A stretch of DNA of 32,465 nucleotides. It comes from CAZWSE01 sp964636575 (GTDB lineage: Bacteria > Pseudomonadota > Alphaproteobacteria > Rhodobacterales > Rhodobacteraceae). Each line of letters begins with the position of its first letter. Positions within the stretch are counted from its first letter, which is position 1. Both the position numbers and the translations under genes were made by a program. This document shows positions 7,008 to 14,996 of this stretch, one piece after another. The notes below the pieces were generated by a model. It was not told the origin of the DNA, made no database searches, and saw only the letters and a list, made by a program, of their open reading frames with translations. The DNA lies in assembly GCA_964636575.1 (NCBI GenBank), contig CAZWSE010000037.1:1-32465 (forward strand). Direction: 5' to 3'.

Positions 7008-9824
7008 ATGGCCCATACGCAACCTGATCTTGATACAAGCCCTCACGTCTCGGACGAGGTGCGCAAAACGACCTGCTACATGTGTGCCTGCCGCTGCGGG
7101 ATCAACGTGCATATGAAGGAAGGCAAAGTTGCCTATATCGAAGGCAACAAAGATCATCCGGTCAACCAAGGGGTGCTCTGCGCCAAAGGATCCGCAGGCA
7201 TCATGCAGGTCAATGCCCCGTCCCGCCTGACCAACCCCATGAAGCGTGTCGGCCCCCGCGGGTCTGGTGAGTTTGAGGCTATTTCTTGGGACGAAGCCTT
7301 GGAGATCGCGACCGGCCTGCTGAAACCCATCCGCGACAAGCATCCTGAAAAGCTGGCCTTCTTTACAGGCCGCGACCAGTCGCAATCTTTCACATCCATG
7401 TTTGCACAGAGCTTTGGCACCCCGAATTACGCCGCTCACGGCGGGTTCTGTTCGGTCAACATGGCCGCCGCTGGGATCTACACTATGGGCGGGGCCTTCT
7501 GGGAATTTGGCCAACCCGATTGGGATCATACCAAACTGTTTATGCTGTTCGGTGTCGCCGAAGACCACGACAGCAACCCGATCAAAATGGGGATCGGCAA
7601 AATCAAAAAGCGCGGTGCGCGGGTCATTGGGGTCAACCCGATCCGCACGGGCTACAACGCGGTTGCCGATGATTGGGTCGGGATCACGCCGGGCACCGAT
7701 GGTTTGTTCATTCTCGCCCTCGTTCATGAGCTGATGAAGGCGGGCAAGATCGATCTGACCTACCTTGCACAATACACCAATGCGCCTGTTCTGGTGAACG
7801 GTGATGAAGCATCCCCCGAATACGGTCTGCTGATGCGTGACAAAGATGGCAAGGAACTGGTCATCGACCGCAAAACCGGCAAGCTGACCCCGTTTGACCA
7901 AAAAGGCGTAAAACCGGACCTTAATGGCAGCCACCGCGCCAAGGGTGTGTCGCATCATACGGTCTTCCATAAAATGGCCGAACGCTACCTTGATCCACAA
8001 TATGCACCCGAAATGGTTGCTGACCGCTGCGGTATCAAAGCCAGCAAGATCAAAGCGATCGCCGCCGAAATCGCCCGCGTCGCCTTTGACGAAGCCTTTG
8101 AACTTGACCACGCATGGACCGACTTCCGCGGCGAAAAGCACAAGACAATGACGGGTCGGCCCGTGTCCTTCCACGCCATGCGCGGGATTTCGGCCCATGC
8201 CAACGGCTTCCAAACCTGCCGCGCGTTGCATGTTCTGCAAATCCTGCTGGGCACCGTCGAAGTCCCTGGCGGGTTCCGGTTCAAGCCGCCCTACCCAAAG
8301 CCATCGACGATCCACCCCAAGCCACACTGCAAAGTGACACCGGGCCAACCACTCGACGGCCCGCACTTGGGCTTTGTGCATGGACCCGATGATCTGGCGC
8401 TGCGCGAAGACGGGACAGCCGCACGCATCGACAAGGCCTTCACATGGGACAACCCGATGTCCGCCCACGGGCTGATGCATATGGTGATCTCAAACGCGCA
8501 TGCAGGCGATCCCTACAAGATCGACACGCTGTTCATGTATATGGCGAACATGTCGTGGAACTCATCCATGAACACTGGCGGCGTGATCGAGATGCTGACC
8601 GACACCGATGAGAACGGCGACTATGTGATCCCGAATATCATCTATTCGGATGCCTATAGCTCTGAAATGGTGGCCTATGCAGATCTGATCTTGCCGGATA
8701 CGACCTATCTGGAACGGCACGACTGTATCAGCCTGCTGGATCGACCGATCTGCGAAGCCGATGCAGTGGCAGACGCCATCCGCTGGCCGGTGATTGAACC
8801 CGACCGAGATGTACGTGGGTTCCAATCGGTGCTCTGTGATCTGGGCGCACGGTTGAACCTGCCTGCGTTCTCGAATGAGGACGGCAGCGCCAAGTACAAA
8901 GACTACGCCGACTATATCGTGAACCACGAACGCAAACCCGGAATCGGGCCGCTGGCAGGGTTCCGTGGCAAGGGCGACAAGGCTGGTCGGGGTGAGGTGA
9001 ATCCCAAACAGCTTGATCAATACATCGAAAACGGCGGGTTCTTTGTGGAACACATCCCCGACGGGTCGAACTACTACAAACCGTGGAACATGGGATACCA
9101 GAACTGGGCCGTGGATATGGGGCTTTTCGATGCGCCCTCGCCCTATCTGTTCCAGCTCTATGTGGAGCCAATGCGCAAATTCCAACTGGCTGCGGAAGGC
9201 CACGGAGACAGACAACCCCCCGATCACCTGCGCGCAAGGATCAAAGAAACGCTGGATCCGCTGCCAATCTGGTACTCGAACGAGGCCGATAACCTAGCGG
9301 ATGAATACCCGATCACAGCGCTTACCCAACGGCCCATGGCAATGTACCATTCATGGGGGTCGCAAAACGCATGGCTGCGACAGTTGCACGGACATAACCC
9401 GCTGTATTTGCCGACCAAGCTAATGACCAAACACGATCTGAAAGACGGGGATTGGGCCAAAGTAACCTCGCCGCACGGCGAAATCACAGTACCCGTGCTG
9501 CATATGGCGGCCCTCAATGAAAACACGATCTGGACATGGAACGCCATTGGCAAACGCAAAGGGGCTTGGGCGCTTGATGAAGACGCATCAGAGGCCACGA
9601 AAGGGTTCCTGCTCAACCACCTGATCCACGAATTACTGCCACCCAAAGGCGACGGGCTACGGTGGGCAAACTCTGATCCGATCACAGGACAGGCTGCTTG
9701 GTTCGATCTGAAGGTTAAAATCGAAAAATCCTACGCACCGGCAGAAGCACAACCCAGCATGCCAGCCATAAAATCTCCAGTCGGCAAAGGCCCACAAGAA
9801 TTGAAGTGGAAGCTTGGCAAATGA
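7008..9824 (+). CDS. soeA: SoeA, molybdopterin-containing subunit of sulfite dehydrogenase
   Basis: This 938-residue member of the DMSO reductase superfamily binds Mo-bis-MGD. The N-terminal [4Fe-4S] site is C23-x2-C26-x3-C30-x27-C58. In HGGFCSVNMAAAG, C148 stands where this family usually carries its Mo ligand (inference). A C-terminal molybdopterin dinucleotide-binding domain follows (for example TALTQRPMAMYHSWGSQNAW). I see no twin-arginine signal, which agrees with a cytoplasm-facing enzyme such as SoeABC. It probably oxidises the sulfite released by Xsc to sulfate. An AGGAGG site (6997-7002) precedes the ATG, which is 30 bp after pta. Related complexes (polysulfide, thiosulfate or DMSO reductases) share the architecture; the placement behind xsc-pta decides for sulfite. 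Confidence 0.87.
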   Translation: MAHTQPDLDTSPHVSDEVRKTTCYMCACRCGINVHMKEGKVAYIEGNKDHPVNQGVLCAKGSAGIMQVNAPSRLTNPMKRVGPRGSGEFEAISWDEALEIATGLLKPIRDKHPEKLAFFTGRDQSQSFTSMFAQSFGTPNYAAHGGFCSVNMAAAGIYTMGGAFWEFGQPDWDHTKLFMLFGVAEDHDSNPIKMGIGKIKKRGARVIGVNPIRTGYNAVADDWVGITPGTDGLFILALVHELMKAGKIDLTYLAQYTNAPVLVNGDEASPEYGLLMRDKDGKELVIDRKTGKLTPFDQKGVKPDLNGSHRAKGVSHHTVFHKMAERYLDPQYAPEMVADRCGIKASKIKAIAAEIARVAFDEAFELDHAWTDFRGEKHKTMTGRPVSFHAMRGISAHANGFQTCRALHVLQILLGTVEVPGGFRFKPPYPKPSTIHPKPHCKVTPGQPLDGPHLGFVHGPDDLALREDGTAARIDKAFTWDNPMSAHGLMHMVISNAHAGDPYKIDTLFMYMANMSWNSSMNTGGVIEMLTDTDENGDYVIPNIIYSDAYSSEMVAYADLILPDTTYLERHDCISLLDRPICEADAVADAIRWPVIEPDRDVRGFQSVLCDLGARLNLPAFSNEDGSAKYKDYADYIVNHERKPGIGPLAGFRGKGDKAGRGEVNPKQLDQYIENGGFFVEHIPDGSNYYKPWNMGYQNWAVDMGLFDAPSPYLFQLYVEPMRKFQLAAEGHGDRQPPDHLRARIKETLDPLPIWYSNEADNLADEYPITALTQRPMAMYHSWGSQNAWLRQLHGHNPLYLPTKLMTKHDLKDGDWAKVTSPHGEITVPVLHMAALNENTIWTWNAIGKRKGAWALDEDASEATKGFLLNHLIHELLPPKGDGLRWANSDPITGQAAWFDLKVKIEKSYAPAEAQPSMPAIKSPVGKGPQELKWKLGK

Positions 9825-9865
9825 CCAACCCAACCCTTTTCTTTTTGGCCCAAATACCTCGGGGC

Positions 9866-9882
9866 TTGGGGCAGAGCCCCAA
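9866..9882. repeat. Palindromic element between soeA and soeB (REP-like)
   Basis: TTGGGGC and GCCCCAA form a perfect 7-bp stem with an AGA loop. It is preceded by a T-rich stretch and CCCAAATACCTCGGGG. I recall closely similar intergenic palindromes being abundant in Rhodobacterales genomes. Within an operon it may stabilise the upstream mRNA segment or reduce read-through. Only one copy is seen here. Confidence 0.5.
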
Positions 9883-9915
9883 ATCAGTCATCTCAAGACA
9901 GAAGGCGGCACAGCT

Positions 9916-10671
9916 ATGACCGAACTTCCAACCCATACCGACAAAAAGCTCGGACTTGTCATTGATCTCGACACATGTGTCGGATGCCACGCCTGCGTGA
10001 TCTCCTGCAAAGGCTGGAACACGGAAAACTACGGGGCGCCTTTATCAGACCAAGACCCATATGGCGGCACAGGGTCGGGCACATTCTTGAACCGCGTGCA
10101 CAGCTATGAGGTTCAGCCCAAAGAGGGGCCAGCGCAGCTGATCCACTTCCCCAAATCCTGCCTGCACTGCGAAGACGCGCCCTGCGTGACGGTATGTCCG
10201 ACAGGGGCCAGCTACAAACGGACCGAAGACGGGATCGTTTTGGTCAATGAACAAGACTGCATCGGATGCGGGCTCTGCGCATGGGCTTGCCCTTACGGCG
10301 CGCGCGAAATGGACCAAGCCGAAGGGGTCATGAAGAAATGCACCCTCTGCGTGGACCGGATCTATAATGAAAATCTTCCAGAGGAAGACCGTGAACCTGC
10401 TTGTGTGCGCACCTGCCCCGCAGGCGCACGGCACTTCGGAGACTTAGGCGACCCCACATCCGACGTCAGCCAGTTGGTCGCGGAACGCGGCGGGATGGAC
10501 CTGATGCCGGAACAAGGCACCAAGCCGGTCAACAAATACCTGCCGCCGCGCCCCAAAGACCAGATCGAAGAAATCGACGTGCTCGCCCCCTTCCTGGACC
10601 CTGTCACACCCGCAGGCACTGGGGCCACTGGCTTTCTTGGCTGGCTCGACAAAACGCTGGAGAAACTCTGA
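9916..10671 (+). CDS. soeB: SoeB, four-cluster [4Fe-4S] ferredoxin subunit
   Basis: 251 residues. Four cysteine groups typical of DmsB/PsrB-type electron-transfer subunits are visible in order: CVGCHACVISC, CLHCEDAPCVTVC, CIGCGLCAWAC, and CTLC with a later CVRTC. These should carry four [4Fe-4S] clusters passing electrons from SoeA to the membrane subunit. An in-frame TTG at 9814 would overlap soeA and translate through the palindrome; the ATG at 9916, with GAAGG ahead of it, gives the normal N-terminus MTELPTHTDKKLGLVIDLDTC. The soeC start overlaps its stop (TGATG), indicating translational coupling. Confidence 0.9.
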   Translation: MTELPTHTDKKLGLVIDLDTCVGCHACVISCKGWNTENYGAPLSDQDPYGGTGSGTFLNRVHSYEVQPKEGPAQLIHFPKSCLHCEDAPCVTVCPTGASYKRTEDGIVLVNEQDCIGCGLCAWACPYGAREMDQAEGVMKKCTLCVDRIYNENLPEEDREPACVRTCPAGARHFGDLGDPTSDVSQLVAERGGMDLMPEQGTKPVNKYLPPRPKDQIEEIDVLAPFLDPVTPAGTGATGFLGWLDKTLEKL

Positions 10672-11543
10672 TGCATCCCGCAAATTCTGTTATCGCATTT
10701 ACATCGCTTTCTGGCCTCGGGTTCGGGTTGCTGTTCTGGCTGGGGCTTGGGTTTCCAGCCCCCACCGGTTTTGCAGCCTTTATCTGGTTTGCAATCGCAT
10801 ACGCGTTGGCCGTGGGCGGGTTGATTTCGTCGACATTCCACCTTGGCCACCCTGAACGCGCGCTCAAAGCCTTCACGCAATGGAAAACGAGCTGGCTGAG
10901 CCGTGAAGCATGGGCGGCTGTGGCAGCCCTTGGCATCATGGGGCTTTATGCGCTTTTTGCAGTTTTCTTTGACACCAAATTGCGGCCCATCGGGTGGATC
11001 GGTGCGCTGCTTAGTCTGGGCGTCGTCTTCACAACATCCATGATCTACGCTCAGCTCAAAACAGTGCCGCGCTGGAACATGATGCTGACGAGCGTGAAAT
11101 TTCTGACATTCTCAATCGCGGGCGGCGCTTTGCTGGCGGGCCAAGTCACTTGGGCCTTCTGGCTGATCGCCATCGCGGGTCTGGTGCAAGTCGCCTATTG
11201 GATGATCGGTGACGGAGCCTTCAAATCTGCGGGCACAAATATGGCCACGGCCACAGGGCTTGGGTCCATTGGTGACGTGCGCGCCTTTGAGCCGCCCCAC
11301 ACAGGCACCAACTATCTGATGTCCGAGTTTATCCACGTCATTGGCCGCAAGCACGCCACCAAACTGCGGGGCATATCACTTGTTCTGATGGTGATCCTGC
11401 CGCTGATCCTGCTGGCCCTGCCGTTTAACCATGTCTTCGGAGTGCTGGCCGTTCTCAGCCATATCGCGGGCGTTTTCGTATCGCGCTGGCTGTTCTTTGC
11501 GCAGGCCGAACACGTTGTCGGGCTGTACTACGGCAAGCGATAG
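10671..11543 (+). CDS. soeC: SoeC, DmsC-type membrane anchor subunit
   Basis: 290 residues, almost all hydrophobic, with about eight predicted membrane helices and the DmsC-like segment STFHLGHPERALKAFTQWKTSWLSRE near the N-terminus. In such complexes this subunit anchors the catalytic pair and passes electrons to quinone. The ATG overlaps the soeB stop. A longer frame exists upstream inside soeB, but MHPANSVIAFTSLSGLGFG is the natural start and begins with a membrane helix. It ends the taurine-sulfite block; no convincing terminator follows, and a small reverse-strand ORF lies next. Confidence 0.88.
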   Translation: MHPANSVIAFTSLSGLGFGLLFWLGLGFPAPTGFAAFIWFAIAYALAVGGLISSTFHLGHPERALKAFTQWKTSWLSREAWAAVAALGIMGLYALFAVFFDTKLRPIGWIGALLSLGVVFTTSMIYAQLKTVPRWNMMLTSVKFLTFSIAGGALLAGQVTWAFWLIAIAGLVQVAYWMIGDGAFKSAGTNMATATGLGSIGDVRAFEPPHTGTNYLMSEFIHVIGRKHATKLRGISLVLMVILPLILLALPFNHVFGVLAVLSHIAGVFVSRWLFFAQAEHVVGLYYGKR

Positions 11544-11560
11544 CCGCGCCGTGTAAAAGG

Positions 11561-11707
11561 TTAGGGGAGAACCGATTGCTGGACTTCAGCAATAGGCGGC
11601 AGCGTCTTTGACGCAGTATTCACTGTATCGCCGGACCCCGGCAAAAACTGGATCGCAGTTGCAAGAACAGCAATGGTGACGACGAACATTCCGAGCAGAC
11701 TTCGCAT
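11561..11707 (-). CDS. Small membrane or secreted peptide, 48 residues
   Basis: The short reading frame begins MRSLLGMFVVTIAVLATAIQ. This is a basic start plus a hydrophobic stretch of about 15 residues, either a signal peptide or one membrane helix, followed by a polar tail ending QQSVLP. AAAGGTG lies 7 nt ahead of the ATG, a better ribosome site than many genes here have. It is convergent with soeC, with 17 bp between the stops. No family is recognised. It is shorter than most gene finders accept, so conservation in relatives would be the test. Confidence 0.5.
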   Translation of the reverse strand: MRSLLGMFVVTIAVLATAIQFLPGSGDTVNTASKTLPPIAEVQQSVLP

Positions 11708-11812
11708 GACTAACACCTTTCAGGTTAGCCCCCCTTGCAGATCACTCTGACGGGTCGGTTAAGCTTTTGAGGGGCGAAACTGTGAAAACATGGTGTCGTT
11801 GGACAGAACCGC

Positions 11813-12652
11813 TTAGTTCGACGTTTGGAAAAACCACCAGCTGTAAGCCGCCCCGTCGATTTCTTGCGTGGCGGGGCCTTGCAGACGGGTCGCGCGGGCA
11901 CCTGCGCGAGGCCAATCATGCCCATGTCCCGTGATTTCGACATAGCTAAGCGCCGCTTTGCATCCGCCGTAACTGACAACTTCGGCTGATGTTCCATCAT
12001 TACGCTTATCGATCACTTGCCGCTTTGCCACCCTGCTGCACCGGTTCCGCCGCTGCCAAAGGTCCAAGGTTGCGGCACTCGATAACGCTCCACCCAGCCG
12101 GCTCGCCCCAGATCGCCCAGCGTGCGGAGAAATCGGATCAAGCGTTCCGTGGATGAACAGCGCAGGCATGGGCCTGCCTTGGCCGCATTGAAACTCAATC
12201 GGGGATTTGGTGGCCACAACCGAAATCGCGCGCACCAGATCGGGGCGGTCGCAGGCCATACGCATCGCCATCCCGCCGCCGTTCGAATGCCCCGTCAGAT
12301 AAACCCGTTTGGGATCAGCCGTGCCTTTGGCGACCAGTGATCCAATCAGCGCAGACAGATACCCCACATCGTCCACACGGTTTCGGGCACTGCGCCCGTC
12401 ATTCCATTTGCGCCCTTTTCCATTGGGATAGACCGCGACAAACCCGTGTTTGCGCGCTAGGGCATCAAAGCGCGTCTTCTTTTGCATATTGGCGCCATTC
12501 CCCAGAAACCCGTGCATGGCAATGACCAACGGGGCTGGGGCCGCATTGGTGCGACCATCGGTTATGATGACTTTGCGCCCCATGAAGTTTTCAGCCATCG
12601 CTGGGCCGAAAGACAGTAGGACGAAAAAGCTGATCAGAATGAGCCGAAACAT
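11813..12652 (-). CDS. Secreted alpha/beta hydrolase, PHB-depolymerase/feruloyl-esterase (CE1, LpqC) type
   Basis: 279 residues with a clear Sec signal peptide (MFRLILISFFVLLSFGPAMA, cleavage near residue 20). The hydrolase core shows MHGFLGNG (oxyanion region), the nucleophile motif GHSNGGG (S123), an aspartate in HGTLDPISPH and a histidine in GHGHDWP: a full catalytic triad. Such enzymes cleave esters of polyhydroxyalkanoate oligomers or plant phenolics outside the cytoplasm; the substrate cannot be told. The open frame extends upstream to 12793, but the ATG at 12652 has AGGGTG ahead and begins the signal peptide. It is transcribed alone, divergent from the next gene. Confidence 0.8.
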   Translation of the reverse strand: MFRLILISFFVLLSFGPAMAENFMGRKVIITDGRTNAAPAPLVIAMHGFLGNGANMQKKTRFDALARKHGFVAVYPNGKGRKWNDGRSARNRVDDVGYLSALIGSLVAKGTADPKRVYLTGHSNGGGMAMRMACDRPDLVRAISVVATKSPIEFQCGQGRPMPALFIHGTLDPISPHAGRSGASRLGGALSSAATLDLWQRRNRCSRVAKRQVIDKRNDGTSAEVVSYGGCKAALSYVEITGHGHDWPRAGARATRLQGPATQEIDGAAYSWWFFQTSN

Positions 12653-12835
12653 GAGCGGCACCCTATCCGATATTCGCCTTTCAGGGAACAAAGGGCTTCC
12701 CCGCGATGCGCCCCGTTTGCAAGCAGAGAACGCCAAGCCACTCCAAATCTGATAAAATTTCCACAAATTTCCCATACTGGCCCCAGTTCTCACGTGCCAA
12801 AAAGAGTTCAGATATTGAGTGATGGGGGTACCACA

Positions 12836-13249
12836 GTGTTTTTTACAAGTTTGGTTATTGGTGTGTTGGCGGGCCTAGGTGTGCCCTATGTTGCAGGTCC
12901 GTTGACTGAGTTTACCAAGAACCGGTTTGAGTTGAACGAACGCGAAACCGGGATCGCTTCTTTTGGAGCGGTCCTGGTGGTCGCCGGTTTGATTGGTGGC
13001 ATCATCTTTGGCGGGTTCAACGCCTTCTGGCTGGTTCTTGGCGGTTTGCTTGGAACTTTCGGCATGCGCTTGTTTGCGCTGGCCAAGGCCCGCACTGACG
13101 ATGTTATGGCAGCCCGAAAGTCTTTGGCAGATGACGCTGCGAAAGACGCTGCCGAAGCGGCAGAGGATGTTGTTGAGGATGCGAAAGATGTCGCTGAAGA
13201 GACCGCTGAAAAAGTGGTCAAGAAGGCGAAGAAAACAACCAAGTCCTAG
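12836..13249 (+). CDS. Membrane protein with charged coiled-coil-like tail
   Basis: 137 residues from the GTG at 12836, which has GGGGG about 9 nt ahead; an earlier in-frame GTG at 12794 would add 14 residues. Two or three hydrophobic helices (about 1-20, 42-62 and 64-80) are followed by a tail of about 50 residues. The tail is rich in Ala, Glu, Asp and Lys in heptad-like order (DAAKDAAEAAEDVVEDAKD, then KKAKK). The tail would form an amphipathic helix or coiled coil in the cytoplasm. No family is recognised. It precedes the 73-residue gene by 53 bp and may be cotranscribed with it up to the shared terminator. Confidence 0.7.
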   Translation: MFFTSLVIGVLAGLGVPYVAGPLTEFTKNRFELNERETGIASFGAVLVVAGLIGGIIFGGFNAFWLVLGGLLGTFGMRLFALAKARTDDVMAARKSLADDAAKDAAEAAEDVVEDAKDVAEETAEKVVKKAKKTTKS

Positions 13250-13302
13250 GCTTTCCCTTCGATTTGACGTTAGACTTAAAGCCCCGATACAGGAGAATTG
13301 AT

Positions 13303-13524
13303 ATGGGACTAGGTGATATGATTGGTGGCGCACTTGGCGGTGGCGACTTTGACATCGGATCAAAGCTGGGCGAAGTGGGCGTGGATGCCTCTATGCTCGA
13401 AGGTATGGACATGGAAACAGCCAAGTCCTTCATCGCGGACAAAGGGTTCGATCTGAGCATGTTGGACGGCCTTGGCCTGAACATTGAAGACCTGCTTGCA
13501 AAATTCATGGGCGGCGGCGAATAA
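13303..13524 (+). CDS. Small acidic hypothetical protein, 73 residues
   Basis: MGLGDMIGGALGGGDFDIGSK begins a Gly/Asp-rich small protein without membrane helices or cysteines. AGGAGA lies 6 nt before the ATG, a strong ribosome site, and a perfect-looking terminator follows 28 bp after the stop, so it is a real transcription unit. It holds short repeated hydrophobic-acidic patches (DASMLEGMDM, DLSMLDGLGLNIEDLL) that look like helical repeats. The function is unknown. The upstream frame to 13264 is ignored because the ribosome site favours this ATG. Confidence 0.75.
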   Translation: MGLGDMIGGALGGGDFDIGSKLGEVGVDASMLEGMDMETAKSFIADKGFDLSMLDGLGLNIEDLLAKFMGGGE

Positions 13525-13551
13525 GCCAGCCCCTATTTCCAGCAAGACGAC

Positions 13552-13582
13552 AAAAAGCGTAGCCCCTCGGCTGCGCTTTTTT
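13552..13582. terminator. Bidirectional intrinsic terminator
   Basis: AAAAAGCGTAGCC (13552-13564) pairs with GGCTGCGCTTTTT (13569-13581) around CCTC: 13 pairs with one G-T, with T-runs on both strands. It serves the 73-residue gene from the left and the dapA operon, whose last gene ends at 13588, from the right. Confidence 0.9.
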
Positions 13583-13587
13583 CGTGG

Positions 13588-13956
13588 TTAGCTTTGGTAG
13601 TGCCCGACAGTGCCTTTCCCGTCTCGGGCCGCGATGGCGGCTTTCCACGCTGCCACACAGGCCTGACGGTCCGGCACGGTGTCAAACTCTTCCGTGTGGT
13701 TGAAGAACATCGCCATGTGATCCATTGCCAACCCCGCCAGATCGCCGTGCAACCCAGCTTTAGCAAAGGCCTGCATCTTTTCGCGGCTTTCCCAGACCGA
13801 GACCGCAAAGAACACATTTCCGTCCTTGAAGGTATCAGCGTGCACACATCCGTCGGTGTTTTTGGCGGCCTTAAAAACTTTCAGCGTAGGCAGGATAATT
13901 TTGAAATACCCTGTCCACCGCTTGAGTTGTTGCCCCCCAATGGCGGCGTAAACCAT
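13588..13956 (-). CDS. ABM-like (dimeric alpha/beta barrel) protein
   Basis: 122 residues from the ATG at 13956, which lies 2 bp after the dapA stop, so it is probably translated by coupling. The core (FKIILPTLKVFKAAKNTDG, FFAVSVWESREKMQAFAK, MDHMAMFFNHTEEFDTV) has the alternating pattern of the antibiotic-biosynthesis-monooxygenase/DUF3291-like dimeric ferredoxin fold. Many members have no known reaction. A longer frame upstream lies inside dapA and is not credible. A link to lysine synthesis is not evident beyond cotranscription. Confidence 0.65.
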   Translation of the reverse strand: MVYAAIGGQQLKRWTGYFKIILPTLKVFKAAKNTDGCVHADTFKDGNVFFAVSVWESREKMQAFAKAGLHGDLAGLAMDHMAMFFNHTEEFDTVPDRQACVAAWKAAIAARDGKGTVGHYQS

Positions 13957-13958
13957 TG

Positions 13959-14834
13959 CTAGTTCACCAAGCCCGCGTGGCGCAGCCCTGCGTCGACCAG
14001 TTCTTTGGCGCCGTCGGTCAGGCCAACATGCGGCAGGCGCACCTCGTCCGAACAAAGCCCAAGCCGCGACATCGCGTATTTGACCCCGACCAAACCGGGT
14101 TCTGTAAAGATCGCTTTGTGCAGAGGCATCAGTTTGTCCTGGATCGCCAGGGCCGATGCATAGTCACCCGCAAGGCAGAATTCCTGCATTTCAGACAACA
14201 GTCTCGGAGCCACGTTCGCGGTCACCGAAATACAGCCGACCCCGCCTTGGGCATTGAACCCGTGGGCAGTCGGGTCTTCACCCGAAAGCTGAATGAAGTC
14301 CGGTCCGCAGGTCATGCGTTGCATCGACACCCGTGCCAGATCTGCGGTCGCGTCTTTCACGCCGACGATACGCGGCAGTTTGGCCAGCTCGCCCATCGTT
14401 TCAGGCGTCATATCGATCACAGACCGTGGCGGGATGTTGTAGATAACAATCGGCAGATCAACCGCATCATGCAGCGCTGTGAAATGCGCGATCAAACCGC
14501 CTTGGGTTGGCTTGTTGTAGTAGGGCGTCACCACCAACGCCGCATCCGCGCCGGCTTTCTTAGCGTGCTTCATCAGGCGCAGCGATTCAGCGGTGCTGTT
14601 TGATCCCGCGCCCGCGATCACTGGAATACGACCGGCAGCTGTTTCAACCACAACATCCACGACCATATCGTGTTCTTCGTGGGTCAGTGTGGGGCTTTCG
14701 CCGGTGGTCCCTACGGGGACCAACCCCTTGGACCCTTCAGCGATATGCCATTCGACCAGCTTCTTCAGAGCGTCCACATCAACTTTGCCGTCTCGCAACG
14801 GCGTGACAAGTGCGGGGTATGAGCCTCTAAACAT
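13959..14834 (-). CDS. dapA: 4-hydroxy-tetrahydrodipicolinate synthase DapA
   Basis: This 291-residue TIM-barrel aldolase condenses pyruvate with aspartate semialdehyde, the first step of the diaminopimelate/lysine pathway. It shows GTTGESPTL (pyruvate carboxylate site), the tyrosine of VIYNIPPRSV and the Schiff-base lysine in IVGVKDATADL (about K160). The frame extends to 14924, but MFRGSYPALVTPL at 14834 is the conserved start and has AGGAG upstream. It is divergent from slt across a 162-bp intergenic region and coupled to the ABM-like gene. Since diaminopimelate feeds peptidoglycan, the neighbouring lytic transglycosylase is a thematically related but separate unit. Confidence 0.95.
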   Translation of the reverse strand: MFRGSYPALVTPLRDGKVDVDALKKLVEWHIAEGSKGLVPVGTTGESPTLTHEEHDMVVDVVVETAAGRIPVIAGAGSNSTAESLRLMKHAKKAGADAALVVTPYYNKPTQGGLIAHFTALHDAVDLPIVIYNIPPRSVIDMTPETMGELAKLPRIVGVKDATADLARVSMQRMTCGPDFIQLSGEDPTAHGFNAQGGVGCISVTANVAPRLLSEMQEFCLAGDYASALAIQDKLMPLHKAIFTEPGLVGVKYAMSRLGLCSDEVRLPHVGLTDGAKELVDAGLRHAGLVN

Positions 14835-14930
14835 GGGCACGCTCCTATAAATTGGCCTTATTGGCGTCAGATGTGAACGACCGTGCATAACAAGGGTGTG
14901 TATTGATACATCGTCCCCCCGCACGATACC

Positions 14931-14960
14931 TTGAAAACGCGCTGGCGTGCGCGATATAGT
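14931..14960 (+). promoter_or_regulatory. Sigma-70-type promoter of slt
   Basis: TTGAAA (14931-14936), an 18-bp spacer and TATAGT (14955-14960) form a near-consensus housekeeping promoter 37 bp ahead of the slt ATG. A TTG inside the -35 box also opens the longest reading frame, which shows that this upstream frame is not the protein start. Confidence 0.7.
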
Positions 14961-14996
14961 AGGGCCTTATCCCCTACGCCCTTGGAAATGCAAGTG

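Noticed and set aside
9814..9915. N-terminal extension of SoeB from a TTG at 9814
   Set aside because: It would translate the palindromic spacer, overlaps soeA, and the ATG at 9916 has a ribosome site and the normal family start.
11543..11812. Possible tRNA or structured RNA between soeC and the esterase gene
   Set aside because: No cloverleaf, T-loop or consistent pairing could be traced; the sequence is better explained by the small reverse-strand peptide gene.
12773..12790. CTGGCCCCAG near 12776 as another TauR box
   Set aside because: It is a single copy with no partner at 22-23 bp and poor match after the first six bases; adjacent genes have no link to taurine.
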